DNA of 64,000 bases from Buxus sempervirens (Eukaryota > Streptophyta > Magnoliopsida > Buxales > Buxaceae): contig OX387184.1 in NCBI GenBank assembly GCA_947561395.2, positions 5,766,001 to 5,830,000 of the forward strand. Direction: 5' to 3'. The notes beneath the pieces were generated by a model. That model was not told the origin of the DNA, made no database searches, and worked only from the letters and a program-made list of their open reading frames with translations. Within the stretch, counting starts at the first letter, position 1. Every line of letters begins with the position of its first letter. Below, one piece after another: positions 1 through 14,800 of this stretch. A program made the translations under genes and the position numbers.

Positions 1-756
1 TTATTGTTCATAGAGACTTTCTTCTGACAATGCCCTCAAAAGACTTTGAAAACCTTTTCGCTCATTTAAGTACAATTGAGATTTGTAAGTTTTTTTGAGG
101 GTATTTTTGAAAGAAATTCTTCATCAATAGTAAAATGACACTGAATCCCAATTATTTTAAAAGTATCATTAATTCTTAATTTTCAAGAATTGATCGACTA
201 AATCTAAATTATTTTGGAAAAATATCACTAAAAACCAATTTTCCCAAAAAAAAAAAAACAAAATGCCATTATATGCATTGATCGATTTTGCTGTTGTTAC
301 TTGTTAGATCGATGTTACTTGGCAGTAGTTTAGTGGCGCATGGTGCATACACAATCACAAGTTGGTGCACATGAGACATAGTTTTCACTGGCAGGGTTTG
401 GCTTGTACCGTCGACGAAAGAAGGCCTCATTTTCATGCTTTTAAAATCACAAAACCGGCGTGGTAAGATCTGAACCAAGGCCTAAATTGTGCAAAAGCGT
501 GTAAACACAAGACAAACGGGCCAGTTCAGGGAGAGAATTCGACCTCTCTTCAAAATACTAGTCCCTATTAAGTTTAATGTCAATTTACATCTTTGATTGT
601 GTACATCATTTCTATATTCCATAAAGGATGACAGGTAAAAATAATAGGATATGATTAGAATATGCAGAAGGAAACTTTGGGAGATTTTATGAGCAAAAGA
701 TGAAATCATCACAGAAATACCTGCCTCGTATCCACAAAAAGACAGCAACTTCTAGC
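1..756. other. Gene-free stretch downstream of the WAKL gene
   Basis: AT-rich DNA with A and T homopolymer runs and no ORF that resembles a known protein. It lies past the stop codon of the minus-strand WAKL gene, so the part nearest 757 is likely its 3' UTR. No transposon ends were recognised. Confidence 0.5.
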
Positions 757-3700
757 TCACTGAATCACATTACCCAACAAGCTGTTTGTGGAGGGCGAGC
801 TCTGTTCACTCAACCATGGGTCCTGCACAGAGACAGGGGAGCTATCATCCTTCATCTCTTCCTTCGAGATAAATTCGGCCCCCATCTGTGGTAGAATCAA
901 TTGCCGACTGGCCACTCCAGGCTTCTTAACCGTTGTTTGTAGGGATTTTTCACTCCCACGTAAAGGTGATGAACATGCCGATATCGATGATGACGCAATA
1001 CAGAGGTCATCCTCGGTGGGGGTAGATCCACTGAGCCTTATGTATTCTAACTCAGCTGCCACTTCCGTCATAGAAGGTCTCATGTCCCTGTGAAATGCAA
1101 GGCATCTGAATGCCAGCTCGGCCACCTTATGCACTGACGAAAGTGTCCAAGCATCCGTATGTGGCTCAAGCAAAGGGTCTATTATCTCATCCAAACGCCC
1201 CTTCCCAATCCTGTCGATAGCAAGTGCAGCCAAATTCACCTCACTTTGGGGCCGGGAGAAGTCTACCACTTTCAATGCGGTTATGATTTCCACAAGAACT
1301 ACACCAAAACTGTAAACATCACTTTTATCAGAGAGATGGAAGTTCTGGTGGTATTGAGGATCAACATACCCTGGAGTCCCTTGTGGGGCCGTCGAGATGT
1401 GGGAGGATTCTGCCGACATACCAAGCCTAGAAAGACCAAAATCTGCTACTTTGGACTTGAAGTTGTGGTCTAAGAGTATGTTACTGGATTTGATGTCTCT
1501 GTGGTATATTGGTGGGTTTATTGCGGAGTGGAGATGAGCAATGGCTTTAGCAGTTTCAGCAGCAATGGTGAGGCGAACTGTCCATGAAAGGCCGGTGCCC
1601 CGTTCTCTCTGTAGATGCTGACACAAAGTTCCATTAGGCATGAATTCGTAGACAAGGATCTGTTCACCCCTCTCTATACAGCAACCTAAGAGGCGTACTA
1701 AATTTGGGTGGCTCACAGATGAGATGAGCTTGATCTCGTTTATGACTTGCTCAAAGCCATCAGAATCGCGATGTCTGATCTTCTTAATGGCAACCCACTC
1801 ATCGTTGAATAGTTTTCCAGCATAAACAGTCCCATAAGCTCCAGTTCCCAGTCTTTGTTTCTCTGAGAAGCCAGTTGTGGCTCTCTCAATTTCTTTGTAG
1901 TGATAGAATGGAACACCAGAGCTACCAGCAGCTTCAGATAGTAAACGTTTTGTGCTCTTTAGGGTTTTCAATAAGGAGGAACGCCGTCGACACAGATAAC
2001 AGAAAAGAGCCAGCACAGCCATTAAAGAAGCTCCAGCAATGATGCCTGAGAAAAGAACTCTCGTTAGTAACACAATGAAAGTCAAAACTTTTATTATTAT
2101 TATTGTTATTGCCTCTATTTTTCCTATGATTTTGCCATAGAAGGATCATTCATGATTGTTTGAGATCTAATATTATATGGAATTGAATTGAACTACATGG
2201 TTGGTATGGCTGCAACATAGAACACTACTAAGAAAATTGTGATCTGGAATAAATTATATTCAGGCTTATATATATTGCTTCCAATTGTGAAACAACTCAA
2301 GTAATCGTCACATTAAAGTAATTAATGGCTTCAAAATCATATGAATGGAGGAGATTCACTTCCTTTAAAATCTTTTCATGCATCTATCATTTCAATCCCC
2401 TAATTCTTGGGCAATTAGTAGATATTTTGTCACCTGTTGTAGTTATGAGCCATAACACTTTCTGTACTTGTAAAATTTCCATAAAGTCAGGATATCGAGA
2501 CAGGAAAACAAAATAAGTGTAAAGAATAAAATATTTTTAAGTGACCATGTGAACAATATGATGGCAATATTCAATGACATCAATGATCAATAAAGATTTT
2601 TAGTAGGAACGGTGTTTTCTACATGTTATCAGAGCCTCAGGCAAACGCGAGGTCTGAGATTGCAGAACTGAGTTCTAAAATAGAAAATACCAAATCAGTC
2701 ATGAAATCTGGGTATTTGAAATATAAAAGATTAATGAATACCTATGGAACTATGGAATCCCAACCACGATAATAATTGATGCAGTTGATAATGTTTAAAA
2801 AGTGGAAACCTAAAGAAAGCTATGACATCGAGAACAGCTGCCAAGTAAAATGGTTGTAAATCTTTCCCAGTGAAGAACAGAGGAATTACCTCCAACTAGA
2901 ATACCAAGTCTTGCAGTTCCTCCACATCGGTCAGACATGTACTTAGAAGGGCTGCAGCTAGAAGTAGCTAATAAAACGACCAAAAAAAAAAAAAACAAAC
3001 AAACAAACAAAATTGATCAGTTAAAAACATCACAATACAGATATACGCAACTAAAGTAAAAAACTAAACTACACCTATTTGTGTTTCTGCTCCAAGTGTG
3101 TACAACGCTAGAATTCGATATGTTATGACTTAGGAGTTCATCATCACCCATAAACAAAGGTAACAGTTAAACTAAATTGAAAATTACAAAGGATATAGCA
3201 TAAATGAGCATTCTATGATAACAGGATGCTTGTTTTCCTTAAAGGAAAAAGGAAAAGCAACGTTCATAAGTGAAAAGCATTTTTTGAGAGCATTTGGGTA
3301 ACCGTGGTGCAGAGTGCGACTCCGGGAACTGTTTGTTCGGTGATTTACCAAAGGAAAAAAAGATTTTACTTTGGGTACAACAAGTTTTTTTTTAAAAACA
3401 AAAAAAAACGAAGATTAAGGAGCCTGTAGCTGCTATATCTTCACGGCCGAATAATTCAAATTCTTTATCTTTGAAGAAGAATCATATTTCCCTTCCTGTT
3501 TAAATGGACCGCAGATCAGTCAATACTAATTATGAAGTTTGACTGGGAACGCCTTTTTAATCATGACATAAATATATTTTTGTCCGAAAAACAAGATGAC
3601 TACCACCATGGCTTCACACTCAATTACTCAGCGAGGGCTTAGGAAGGACATGCTCGTGATTTACCAACCGTTATGAATTTATGTTTATGAATTATATGTA

Positions 3701-4592
3701 AATTAAAGACGTAATATGACATTAAAAAGACCAATATTGTCCTGCATATTAGGGATTGTGTTTCGAATGCATAAGAGTAGGTTAGTCTTTAATTAATTAG
3801 TAAATAAACAAATAGATAAAAATCGGCGCCTGAAAGCTGAAACTCACCTTTACGGCAAGGTGTACCGGCGTTGAATCCGTCTCCTTCGAATCCTTCATTA
3901 CATCGGCACCGGAATCCTGGCTTTCCATTGACTGGCGAAACGATTTGCGTGCAATTCGCATGTGCAGAGCAGTCGCAGGAGCCCTCTAACCACCATCCCA
4001 ACTGAAGAGTCTGAAACTCCAGTGAAACCAGAGAGTTCTTATTTGCATCCGCGGCGATCGAAGAAAAAAAGAGGCCACAATTGCTTTCGCTCACGTTAGC
4101 GTAAGACATGAAGATCTTCTTCTGTTTGTCTTGTCCGGAAAAGCAGCTTAGACTTTCGTTTCTAGGAGTACAGTCCTGCAACTTTATACCAGCCTGAAAC
4201 AGAGCCCTCGGAATCACGCATCCGGATAGAGCCGAGCTACAGTTCTGTAGCAACAGACCGTTTTGCCATGTCAGCGCGTAGTTTGGACCGAAGAGATGCT
4301 TCAGGCTTCCGATAGGGCGGTTGCAACTGGGTGGTATATTGATCAAGAGACTATCTGCGGTTACGTTCTGGACTCGGAAATCACCGAGTTTGAAATCACC
4401 GCTTTTCGAACAATTTAGACGGATTTCGCAGCCCTCCGAGAAACCAAAAGGATACTGAACACGTTTGCCTTTGCCGTGGCCGCAGTATCTGTTGCAGTTG
4501 CTTGAGGTATTTCTAGCGGTGATCAGAGGGAGAACGATGATCGCAGCGACAGCGAGGAGGACCAAATTTCGTTGGTATAAAATCATCTTCAA
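757..4592 (-). CDS. WAKL14: Wall-associated receptor kinase-like protein, WAKL14 type
   Basis: Transmembrane receptor Ser/Thr kinase expected at the plasma membrane/cell wall interface. Three exons join in frame: 3848-4592, 2890-2967 and 757-2045, all with GT-AG junctions, giving about 703 residues, close to the roughly 700 expected. Residues 1-27 look like a signal peptide. Next come a Cys-rich GUB_WAK-type region (YPFGFSEGC) and an EGF-like segment ending near residue 248. A membrane helix lies at about 275-293, followed by basic residues. The kinase has a glycine loop LGTGAYG (340-346), VAIK Lys362, HRDIKSSN (456-463) and DFG (476-478), so it looks active. The tail motif SVQDPWLSEQSSPS matches my memory of Arabidopsis At2g23450. 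No lesions were seen. Subfamily assignment rests on the tail motif and overall order. Confidence 0.92.
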
Positions 4593-5947
4593 TAGGCGAT
4601 GAATTGAACTGAGCAGAAAACGAAGCTTTTATTCACTTTCTTTCAAGGATGAAGATCAAGTGGAACAAGAGGAATTGCCAATTCATTGCTGCAAAAAGGA
4701 GTTCGAAGTGAAAACTCATGACTGAGCTTCAAATAACAGTCTGATTCTGCAGACGAGACGTTGGAACTTCGAATCGATGATTGTGCCTCAAATCAATCGT
4801 AGATGGCGTTGATCAGAGGGAATTCGATTTCCTTGCTTTTGTAAGCAAGAAAACATGAATATCAGCCGTGAATCGGGAAGCTTCAGCTGGTTATTCTGTA
4901 GGATGACAATCACTCATTAATTACGCGCATGGAGTAGACAGAACACCCTGTCCTATAAAGAAAGAACTTTGGAAAGGAACTTCCCTGCTTCAGTCTACAA
5001 AGTCTAGAGTATCCGATTCTTTAATTGTCTGAAATTTCTCAGCGATTTCGCAAAACGATGATGAAAAAATAAATTGCCCAGAATCGAAACTGAAAGTCAA
5101 TGAAAAACCTAAACTCTTCTCTCCCCTCATTCCCTCTCTCTCTCTACAACGTTAGGGTTCTATCTTTCAATCAGGAGATAAAGAAACTGAAAGGCGTGGA
5201 ATTTGGAGGAGGAGGAAGCTTCTTTTCTGTTAACCAATAACCAAGATACCCTCACCCCCATCCTAGAGGAAATGGCTTAATTAAGGCAGATAATAAACAA
5301 TACCCGGCCGATACCAATTAAGCGACGTTTGACTGTTTGAGGTTATTTATGTCCTTTTTCCTTTTTTTTTTGTGGTAAGTAAGGCTATTCATGTCATTGT
5401 GCTAAAACATTTGACTCCAGTCTCCTTCCAACATGCTATGTAGCGTCCCCCACACGTATGAGATAATGGTAAAGCCTAAAATCTATGTAGTCGTTTTGAC
5501 TAAAGTACCCTTTTACCACAAAAAAAAAGGTTTGACTAAAGTACCCATAGGGCGGAAGGGTTGACTCAAAGGACGCCTGGCCTGGCATGTCCGGGTCTTT
5601 GGGATTTACCAACGGAAGCATGAATAAATATAAAAGTGGTGGGGAAAATTTCTCCGACTCCACGCCATCGTCATCGACGTTAAAGTCAAGATGATTGATT
5701 GTTTATTTCAGATTTCAGGCCAGTCCTGCAAGATCTTTTTCTATCGACTTGAAAAGTCTCTCACGTACGTCGATCGGATCCCCGGTGCTACTCATGGATT
5801 CGGATTTCAGATCACTTCTGGGTTCGGATTTGACAAGTTATTTTGTCTTTGCCAAGTCTAACTAAATATGTTTTAATTTGTCGCTTTAATTTTTCGTTTC
5901 TTTATTAATATTTCCATGAGGAATATGATACCCCAGGATTGTCAATG

Positions 5948-6470
5948 GTCAATGGTCAATGGGTCGGATCCTGATCCGATTATCGTCCAGTTCCGATTAA
6001 ATTTATCTGATTTAATAGGATTTTTATCCGAATAAATGTTTGGCGGATCAAATACAGATTCAAAGATTAGATCCATTTAATAATCAGATTCAAATTCCGA
6101 TCTTATTATATCCGTTTGATAAAAATCCAAATCTGATTAAATTCAAGATAAGATTGAAACTTTTAGAATTCTATAAGGGTGTTTAAATAAATATGCTAAC
6201 ATACTACATAATTAAATCGGCTAACATAATATATGTGAAAGTAATAGGTTTAGTTTAAAAAAGGCCATTTTAATCGGATTTTCAGATTTTTACCTAGAGA
6301 TATTTAAACAGATTTGGATGCAAATTTATAACCATATTCGGATTCGGATTCAATAACAAATATGAAAGATCCATCGGATATTTAATCGGATTCGGATATC
6401 TTACATTTTAATCGGATTTGGAATCGGATCTTGGTAAATCTTGTCTGAATCCGACCCGTTTACATCCGCA
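5948..6470. repeat. Diverged hAT-like element rich in GGATCCGAT-type motifs
   Basis: About 520 bp packed with variants of CGGATTCGGAT. The two ends are inverted relative to each other: the left reads ...CAATGGGTCGGATC and the right, reverse-complemented, reads ...TAAACGGGTCGGATTC. This style is common in non-autonomous hAT-like plant elements. The left end also carries three tandem copies of GTCAATG. I found no convincing target-site duplication, so the boundaries are approximate. Confidence 0.45.
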
Positions 6471-9400
6471 CAGGAAAATGCCCTTTAATTTCCTTAATTT
6501 TCACTTTTATTGATTAAAAAAAAAGGGGGAACAAAACAAAGGCAATGCTTATATGCTTTTTTGGCTTTAAACTTTGTATAAAGCGGGGATTCATGGGGAA
6601 ACACACATGAATAGGTTACATTTTCTTTTTCAAATAATCTGCCTTGATGATTTAATTAATTAATTTTTATTACCACAAGATAGCTCAGTCTAACCGTATG
6701 ATCAAAACTAGGTCTTAATCTAAATTTAGTGTTTTAACATGTTTGAGATTACGTGGTGAAAGATGAAAGATACGAGGAACGCCCATTAAAAAATATCTGA
6801 GTCATTTTTCAAAGAGAGTGATGGTGGAGCCACAACAAATCAACAATGGCACTTTGGCAAATGGATTTTAACAGGGTTATTTAATGAATGCCGTCAAGGT
6901 GACAAACTTTTATTGGTGATCTTTAGATAAAAAATTTTTTTTTTATTGGTGATCTTTAGGATAGTAAAGCCTCAATAGGTGAGATCTTTAATATTGAATG
7001 CCTTTCAAGTTGGCATTCTGTTTCAGTACTCCTCGGATTGCTTCTACCAAAAAAAGTACTCTGGATTGCAAGTATTTTCACGTTTTTTCTACGTTAAAAA
7101 TGTGAAAAGACATTTCTATTTCTAGGTGAAAAATATCAGCCGTGAGATTTTATTTTTACCCGATAGCTGCAAAGAGCCGTTATGATGGCACCATAAATAA
7201 TGTCAGTCAAATGTAATTGATTTGCAATGGATCCAGATGACCCCACTTCCGCCCGGAGAATCCAATAACTACATTTCCCATAATATCCCTTGCGAGTTGC
7301 GATCTATTAACGTGCACTTTCTATGCGGTAGAGAGTCTAGAGACCCGAAGCATAAGGACTAAGTTGATAAAAAAGAAAAAGAAAAAATCCTCATGGAATT
7401 AGGTGAACAAATATGAGGAAGGCAAGTGGGGATGGAGGCCGACTCCATTAGAATATATGTTAGTGCAACGACTTTAAGAGAAGGTTACGGGGCATTGATA
7501 ACGTGGCGAAATCTATCAGGGGGAGGAGCTCGCTCATGTTTCAAATGAAAAATGAAAAATGCGATAGTACGTAGAGTGGGAAATTAAGAGCAGTTTGTTT
7601 GACTACAGGGGATAAAAGTTGGATGCGCCGAACAAAGAAAATGACAGACTACGCGTAATTTGATCAAGTACGAAGACGGAGTGGTTAATGCTTGACTTAA
7701 TTCTGTTTTATATATGCCGGTCATTGCTTCTAGAATAAATAACTAAAAACAAACAGATGGGCTCCACTTGTCACCCCCACAATGCATCTTGAAGTAGCTA
7801 GCTAGCCAGAGATCGATTATTGAAACGGTACGTGTATATTTCTTAGTTGCACGCATAACATGTGTACCTCCCAGAATCTAGTGTTGAAGCTACTAAGGAT
7901 TAATTGATACCAATGGTTGCAATAGTTCGCAACACCAGTGATCTAGGATTCTGGGTCTTGTTCTTCGGTTTTAAACTGTTGCATGTGAAAATTGAATTGG
8001 ATGGAGTTGGGTCATTCATTCAATTGTGACCCGATGCTAATAAGTAATAACGTCTTGCATGGTTTTCAATACACGTAAAAGAATATAAAGAAAACAAAAC
8101 AGAGTACTGCAGCCTGCATCCACGAATGTCGTTTAGATAGGAACAGAATAGGAAGAAAAAAAAAATGAAACCTTAGGGTGGGTTCATAGAGATGAGAGTG
8201 CTCCACGAAGGATCAATCATTCATACGCTATGACGCGTGGAAAGTGGAAACAAGTCTCCGTATCTATTGCAAAAAAGGGACGTGAGTCGTGTGACCGCTT
8301 GGCTTGTCCTCCTCATTTTTTCTTCCACGACTTTCCTTCTTCCACACTAACGACAACGCTCTCCCTGACGTGCGTTTGGCGATCGTATTTTTTTTGGAAT
8401 CACATTTTCCTCCTTGTTCAATAAAAGAGCATGGAACAGTAACGGATCAGCTTCTAAATGAATCTGATTCACTCGTTTAATTAGTCTAACTTCTTCCGGG
8501 TGCGAGATGATTGGAAAAAGCCATAAAAATGGGCCCCCACATGATATGGATGCTGATTTGTACATGTACTTCTTTCTTCTTAGTTCCAACGTTCACACTT
8601 GAGACGCAGATCCCTTTCCTTATTTTTTCCTTCTCTGTCTAAAAGTATATACTTGACTAACTGTTGGTGAGAGGACTACAGAGTCCCCTTTAATTGCGGT
8701 TGTTTGATTTAGTGCTTAAAATCCGTTGAACTTATTAAAGCAACTTTATATACTAAAAGTAATCTTGTTTCTGATAAAATCTTTTCTTGTTCATTACTTG
8801 CGGAGAAAGTAATCTTGTAGACATTATTAGATCTTAAACACCATTATTAAAATCTTCAATAAGCTACTCGATCATTACACATGCTCGTCCAATTTACAGC
8901 TTTCTGTGTAAGAACAAGTGATAAATCATTTTAAATTTGAGTTGCCCATATCATATAAGAGAGAGCTATTTGAACGCCGGGATTGTTCATTTTCTACAAT
9001 CAGAAATCTTACTTCTCCGGCATGTTTGTAAGGGATCTCCTGGTTAAGTTTTTGTTGGAGTTATCTTCAACTAGTAGATGTGGATTTAAGATTAGTCTAC
9101 TGGTTATAAATTCTATTGGGAACTTGAATATGCAGAAGATAAGAAAGTAACAGTACATCTGTCATGTAGACCATCATGTTATTGAATTTTGTCCATTCCG
9201 CCTACTTTGTGCCGTTAGCTACAACCACTGTTTTGTAACCTTGTTTGGCCTCTAGCATAAAGAAGACTAAAAACGTGTACGCCCACATATTCAGATCGTT
9301 CAACCACCATTGGATAGCTGCTTTCTGGGTCCATGACTGTTTTAACCAAATTTGGCGTCATCCCACGACCTGCTGTTAGGTACTTCAGCTCTTTTTGGCT

Positions 9401-11046
9401 TAGGAGAAAATAAAATTTATAGCGCTTAACTACTGAGTACGTCACAGGCACCCAACCTGAGACATCATCAAACAGAGTTCTACACGAAAACAAAGGTGCT
9501 TTTTTTTTTATGCACAACATGAATGCTTATCTAACTAGAGCAAATTTAGCGAGATATTCGGCTGTTTGGTTGGCCGCTTTCACAAGATGGGGAAATTTTT
9601 ACTGTTTGTTTAACATCTGAAAGAGAGTTTTGATTTTAGACACTATATAGTTGTAATCCTCCATGGAACTTTGGATGAATCTAAACTGAGAATGTCAATG
9701 GGAGTCTTGGTCCCCTTCTAAATGGATGTTTATAATTCATATCCAGTGTAATGTTATAAGGACAGAGTCTGGGTTGCTGCTATGATCTTTGAATTTTCAT
9801 TGTGTTCTTTACAAGATCAATTGCCTTTGAAGTGAAGGATTACACTTACAAAAACAACCAAATTTTGTGTACTCCAAATTGTCCAGCAGTAGTTTTCACA
9901 TGTTACAGAGAACAAATTTTTAGTGTTAGTATAAGCCTAGTAACATCCTATTTTAATGTTCAGAACCCGAAAAACTTTCTCACCATATTATGCTTATCTG
10001 AGAAAGAGGGAAAAAAGGAAATAAAGAAAAAAAAAACAAACATTATTAAGAAAGATTTTATCCCTTTAAAGTCTAGGAACTTCTAAGTTGGGTATCCATG
10101 AGCCAAAACTAATCATACCCCTTGCTTTGTCTTTCAGACCCAAAATTCACAATGCCCACTTTCAAGCGATTATGAACCCTGGTCTAGTGTGACATTGCAA
10201 ACCTTTAATCTTAAGGTTGTCTGAAAGAACCTCATGGATCAGTGAGTAGGGATATCTCAGTGTGCTAGATTTCAATGCCAATAAGAGAGTTTTGGGACTA
10301 AGGAGAGTTTTTTAGTCCTTTTTATCCGAGAAGTGTATCCAAAATCAAGCTTAACATTTGTCTCTGCTGATACTTTATTTTGTAACCTATCATGTTGTGC
10401 AGTAGCTAGAAACAAAACAAAGCATCAGAAAGCTTTTTTATATGTTTCTCCTCTTACTCAAATACTACATGTAGGTGTGAAGTGTCATCAATGAGAAATC
10501 GATGAGAGGCCGATCCCAGGTTCAAGTGTTTTTGATTTGAAATTAAGTTTGGGATAAGAATCTTAAAGATGAGCAAACGAAGGAATGAGGATTTTTACCA
10601 TCACTGAGTGAGGAGAGCTGAGGAAGAGAGAGGATGTATATGGTTGGCTAATAGCTTGGGGCGTTCATGGAGGAGCGACCCGAGGTGACTGACCCATTCT
10701 TGAATGGGCTTGGTCATGTATTTGTTGACTATAAGGCCGAGCTTGGATTGCTTTCGAAAAGCCCCAAAAAGGATTGGGGGGTTTTGATTTTTTGATACTT
10801 TAATATTTTATGTTTTTTCTTATAATTCTAGAAAAGTATTATCTGCATTGTAATACTTGGCCCATTCTTAGAGAAGGGAATCAAGTAGTAGATTCGCTTA
10901 CAAGCTTTGCAATTGATCAATTGCCATGTGTTTGCCTTAAAAAACCCCCCGCAGCTATCTGTATGGCTTTAATGGCGAATGCTCAAAATGTAATGTTTTC
11001 CAGAAGATGTTATACAATGTTGGGACTTTCATCCTCTGCAGCGCAT

Positions 11047-11132
11047 GCTGCGTACACCCCCTCACATTCAATGGGGGGGCCCACCATACATTTGGGGGGC
11101 CCCACACGATCATGTGAGGGGCTGTCTACAGC
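11047..11132. repeat. GC-rich imperfect inverted repeat
   Basis: The left arm (11047-11067, containing CCCCTCACAT) pairs with the right arm (11112-11132, containing ATGTGAGGGG), with two G-rich/C-rich runs in the loop. It could be a small MITE or a palindrome. No target-site duplication was identified. Confidence 0.5.
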
Positions 11133-11254
11133 ATGCACTGTAGACGATGCCTGTTGACAATGTTGTTCTGTTCTCCACCAAAAAAATTTTTTTGAATTAT
11201 TAAAAAAAGAAAAAACAAATTAATGTTTTTAATATTAGATGTATAAGTAATCAT

Positions 11255-11420
11255 GGTTGGGCGGGCTCGGTCAGGCTTGTTTTTAGTCTCTTTTGAACAG
11301 GCTTGGTCATAAAGTACAAATCCAATGTTTGAGTTGGTTAGGCTTAGACAAAGATCGTATGGCTTGTACATAAGCCATACATGACCCTTGGCTTGGCCCA
11401 AACCTGACCAAGCCCATCTA
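11255..11420. mobile_element. Small MITE with hAT-like 8-bp target duplication
   Basis: A 166-bp segment whose ends are imperfect inverted repeats (GGCTCGGTCAGGCTTG near the left end, and its near-complement in CAAACCTGACCAAGCCC at the right). It is flanked by GTAATCAT (11247-11254) and GTGATCAT (11421-11428), an 8-bp duplication with one mismatch. A second hAT-like start (GGGGTGGCAATGGG) follows at about 11464 but has no clear partner. Confidence 0.45.
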
Positions 11421-11813
11421 GTGATCATCCTACTGGTAGCAGAAGGCCACAATAGAAAGACAAGGGGTGGCAATGGGCTAGGCTCGGGTGGGTTTGGGCC
11501 GGGCCAAGGTATTGGCATAACGCAATTTATATATTCCTAAGCCCGGCCTAGCCTTATATCGGACCTAGGATTGCTTGCCCAAGCTGGCTTTATAAATTCT
11601 TATTAAATCCGGTCGACATTTTTTTATTTCTTTTTAATTACAAAAATATATGTTGTTTAATAATAATTGTTTATTTTATTAATTTTAATAAAACCCTGAA
11701 GCTCAAAAACCCTACGTACAAATCGAGATGCATCGCCCTTTCTAAAATTTCTACTCCAAGAAGGCTGAGTGAAAAGAGAAACCTCAAACTCTAGATCAGA
11801 CCTTGCAGAGTCG

Positions 11814-14800
11814 ATGTTGGAAAGAGAAGACGACTCTGATGCGCCCGAGGAACTCACATCCGCGCAGGTTCGTTCGCTGTCATACCCTTTCCAACAACCA
11901 GTGTCACTGCTCTATTGTTCTCAAATTCGATAACAATATTCTGCAAATGCAGATCCAACTGTTCATTTATGGTTTTATTTCCTTGTGTGTGTTTCAGGGA
12001 ATTGAACAAGATGAAGATATTAGAAAAGTTAAGAGAGACAATAAAACCAGGTATATTCCTACTATTATACATGGAACCATAAATTCTTTCTTCCCATGCC
12101 TAGGTTGTTATTTCTGGCCCTGATCTGTGTTTCTGAAGGGGAATATGTGTCCTTTGAACGTCAAAAGTGTCGGTAATTTTGTTGTGAGGGAAGACTCTCA
12201 CTAGTTTTTTATTTGTTTTTTTTTTTCTTGGGATAGTGGGGTGCCATTTCAAATTTCTGCCGGAATTTTTTTTTTCTCAATTATAGTTTCTCTTCAGCCT
12301 CGTACTTTTGAAGAGAAAGTTTGACTCCTTGAATAATTTTGTAATCAAGGAAATTGCAGGCATATGGCCTCGTTCATCACCAAATCAGAGAGATATTAAT
12401 AATTTGATAAAGAACTGATAAGTTCTTATAGTGGCTAAGGCTGCAAGTGAGATGAGGTGAACTGAGCTGAGATTCATCCAGCTGGCTTGGGGTTATAAAA
12501 CTTGGGCAAGGCGCAGGCTTAGCTTGCAAACTTCATCCAAAATAACTTTAAGAATTTATGATTGGTCATTAGGTTCCATACTATGGATCACATTGTTTTG
12601 TGAATTGAAATATGAAATATTGAGTTCGAGGGCCATTTGTTTTTAACATTTAATTTTTTTCTATTGACATATAAAGGAGTTAGTCTTTAAATATCAAAGC
12701 ATAAAAAACCCACTTATAGGGCCAATAAATGATGGCTGAAGTTGAGTTGTCTTTTTGGAGTCAAAGAAGCTAAGAGATTTCATTTGGACTGCCTTAGATG
12801 GGAATTCAGAGATGGTTATAAAGTTGAATTAAACAAGCTAGATCAATGGGATGGCAGATTCTTAGCAAAGAAAGGAGTGAATAGGATGGTAATGGCCTTT
12901 GGTGATGAGGTACAACTCAGCAAGGGTGCTGGTATTGGGTTCTTGTTGGAGATATTTGCCTTTCTATGGAATAGGACTTGTCAATCTTGTTTATATTTTA
13001 TTCTTTTCTATTCATGCTTGTTGTACCTTATGTAGGGATTGAGGTTTTTGTGTTCCGAGGTTTACCATCTTCTTACCATGTTATTTTTGGTTTGCACTTA
13101 AGAAAAAAAGGTAAACAACTGGATTTATCATTTTGATTACTACAATTCTCTTCTGTGGCTTTATTATGTCTTTCTGCAAGGAATTTCAGGTCTACTCAAT
13201 AATGTTTCTTGGGCAATCTGCTTCTTTGCTCAAGTGAGGCTGTATTTTCCCTGCATTGCAATACCTGCATGGGCAGCTGCCTTCAAACTTTGTTTTGCTG
13301 ATTTCTGAATTTGTTGTGGACTGCTGATAGATTTAATTTTTTTTTTTAACTTTTTTTTTGTTATCAACTTTAGGTCTAAAAGAAGTTGATGCCTGAAGTT
13401 ATTAAGATTTCAGTTGGGACTTGATATTATGTATGTTATCGCTTCACATTTTGCTGTTCTGAAGTTGAAATGGGAGCCTGTATGCATCAAGTCAGATATA
13501 TTTTGATTTTTGCATTGATAAAAGGAGAATGGGGTGTCTAGGCTCCTTTATTTTATTTAAGTTGGCAATTGAATATGTAAAAATGAAATTATAAGTATCT
13601 TGAGAGGTGCTTTGGGATTCTTGTAGTGTGAGGACAAATGAAATACGGTAATTATTTTGAGAAGTTTTGCTCGCTTTGAACACCTTTCTATGATGAGGAA
13701 ATAAAATGTATAAGTAGAATCTCATATCAATGATGGACGATAGATATGATATTGTACTGTTTTGGACTCCTACGTGTTTACTGGCAGTTGATGCTCGATA
13801 GACAAATGAAGCATTACAAATGGCTAGAGGAAAATAGTACAATTACTTTCATCTAATTGCACCAATTATTTCCAGTTAGGCTCTGTTTGCGTTATGAATA
13901 CATGGACAAAATGTTAGCAATTTATGCATTTTCCTCATGCTTGTTTTAGTGGAGAATCTGAGAACAATGAAAATAATTTACAGAAAGGCCCAAATAACCA
14001 TTCTGGATTACACATCCCTGGCTCTGCTTTCCTTTGTCACACGTCACCAGCTTTCTTCATCTGTGTCACATATTAGCATGGCACTGCTACAGTTACTATT
14101 GCAATCAATGGTGCTCTTCTTATAGAATGATTGATCTATACTGTATAATCCAGGCATCACTGATATTAATCCAAAATTTTTGCCTTCTTGATCTTGGAGC
14201 TAGGGCTGTCAGTGGGTCAGACTCTGATTTGAATTCTACCAAAAAAGCTTGAAAAAGTGAACGCTAATATATTGATCATAGACTTCCAGAATTTTTATTT
14301 GAATCTATTAGAATTCAGTTATGGATGTAAAATTTTCTGATCTAAATTTATAAGATCTGATTGAGAGTTTTTTTTTTATCGGTAATGAAAATCATATATA
14401 TACAAGGAGAAAAAAGAGAGTACAAGAACACAAGTACGAGACTAAATAAAAACTGGTACAGACACCCATGGACATAGTAGAACAGGACGTTCTAAACCTG
14501 TCATGAATGTACATACAAGGCCACCAATAATCTCCTATGGCCTAAATCCATCCATCACTCCACCTCCATACCCACCAAAAACACCCCTTCCCTAAATGCA
14601 CAGGGATGCCCAGCACCGTCTAATATCCTTAAATAGAGTAACCCCTGAAAGAAGGAAGAAGAACAACCCAAAAGCAAACATGGAAGGTAATAGAGTCCAC
14701 CACAACCCCTTTGTGTCTCTCTGTTTTGCTCATTTCTTGTTATTTTTGCTATCTTGTTTGGTTATTTCTGCAACAGAAACTTTATCAGTGTAATAGAATA

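Larger units (their letters stand above)
4593..11813. other. 7.2-kb intergenic region, no gene recognised
   Basis: The region separates the divergent WAKL (-) and UTP16-like (+) genes, so both promoters should lie in it. I see no coding exon with recognisable protein similarity and no tRNA. It holds repeat remnants listed separately (5948-6470, 11047-11132, 11255-11420). The short ORFs inside lack homology I can recognise and have no coding-like composition. Confidence 0.5.

Noticed and set aside
2625..2636. GTTATCAGAGCC, like a Copia primer-binding site, in WAKL intron 2
   Set aside because: A single 12-base near match with no LTR boundary visible next to it.
12742..13035. 97-residue plus-strand ORF in the UTP16-like intron
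   Set aside because: No recognised motif and no splice signals linking it to flanking exons; it could be an old gene fragment but cannot be supported.
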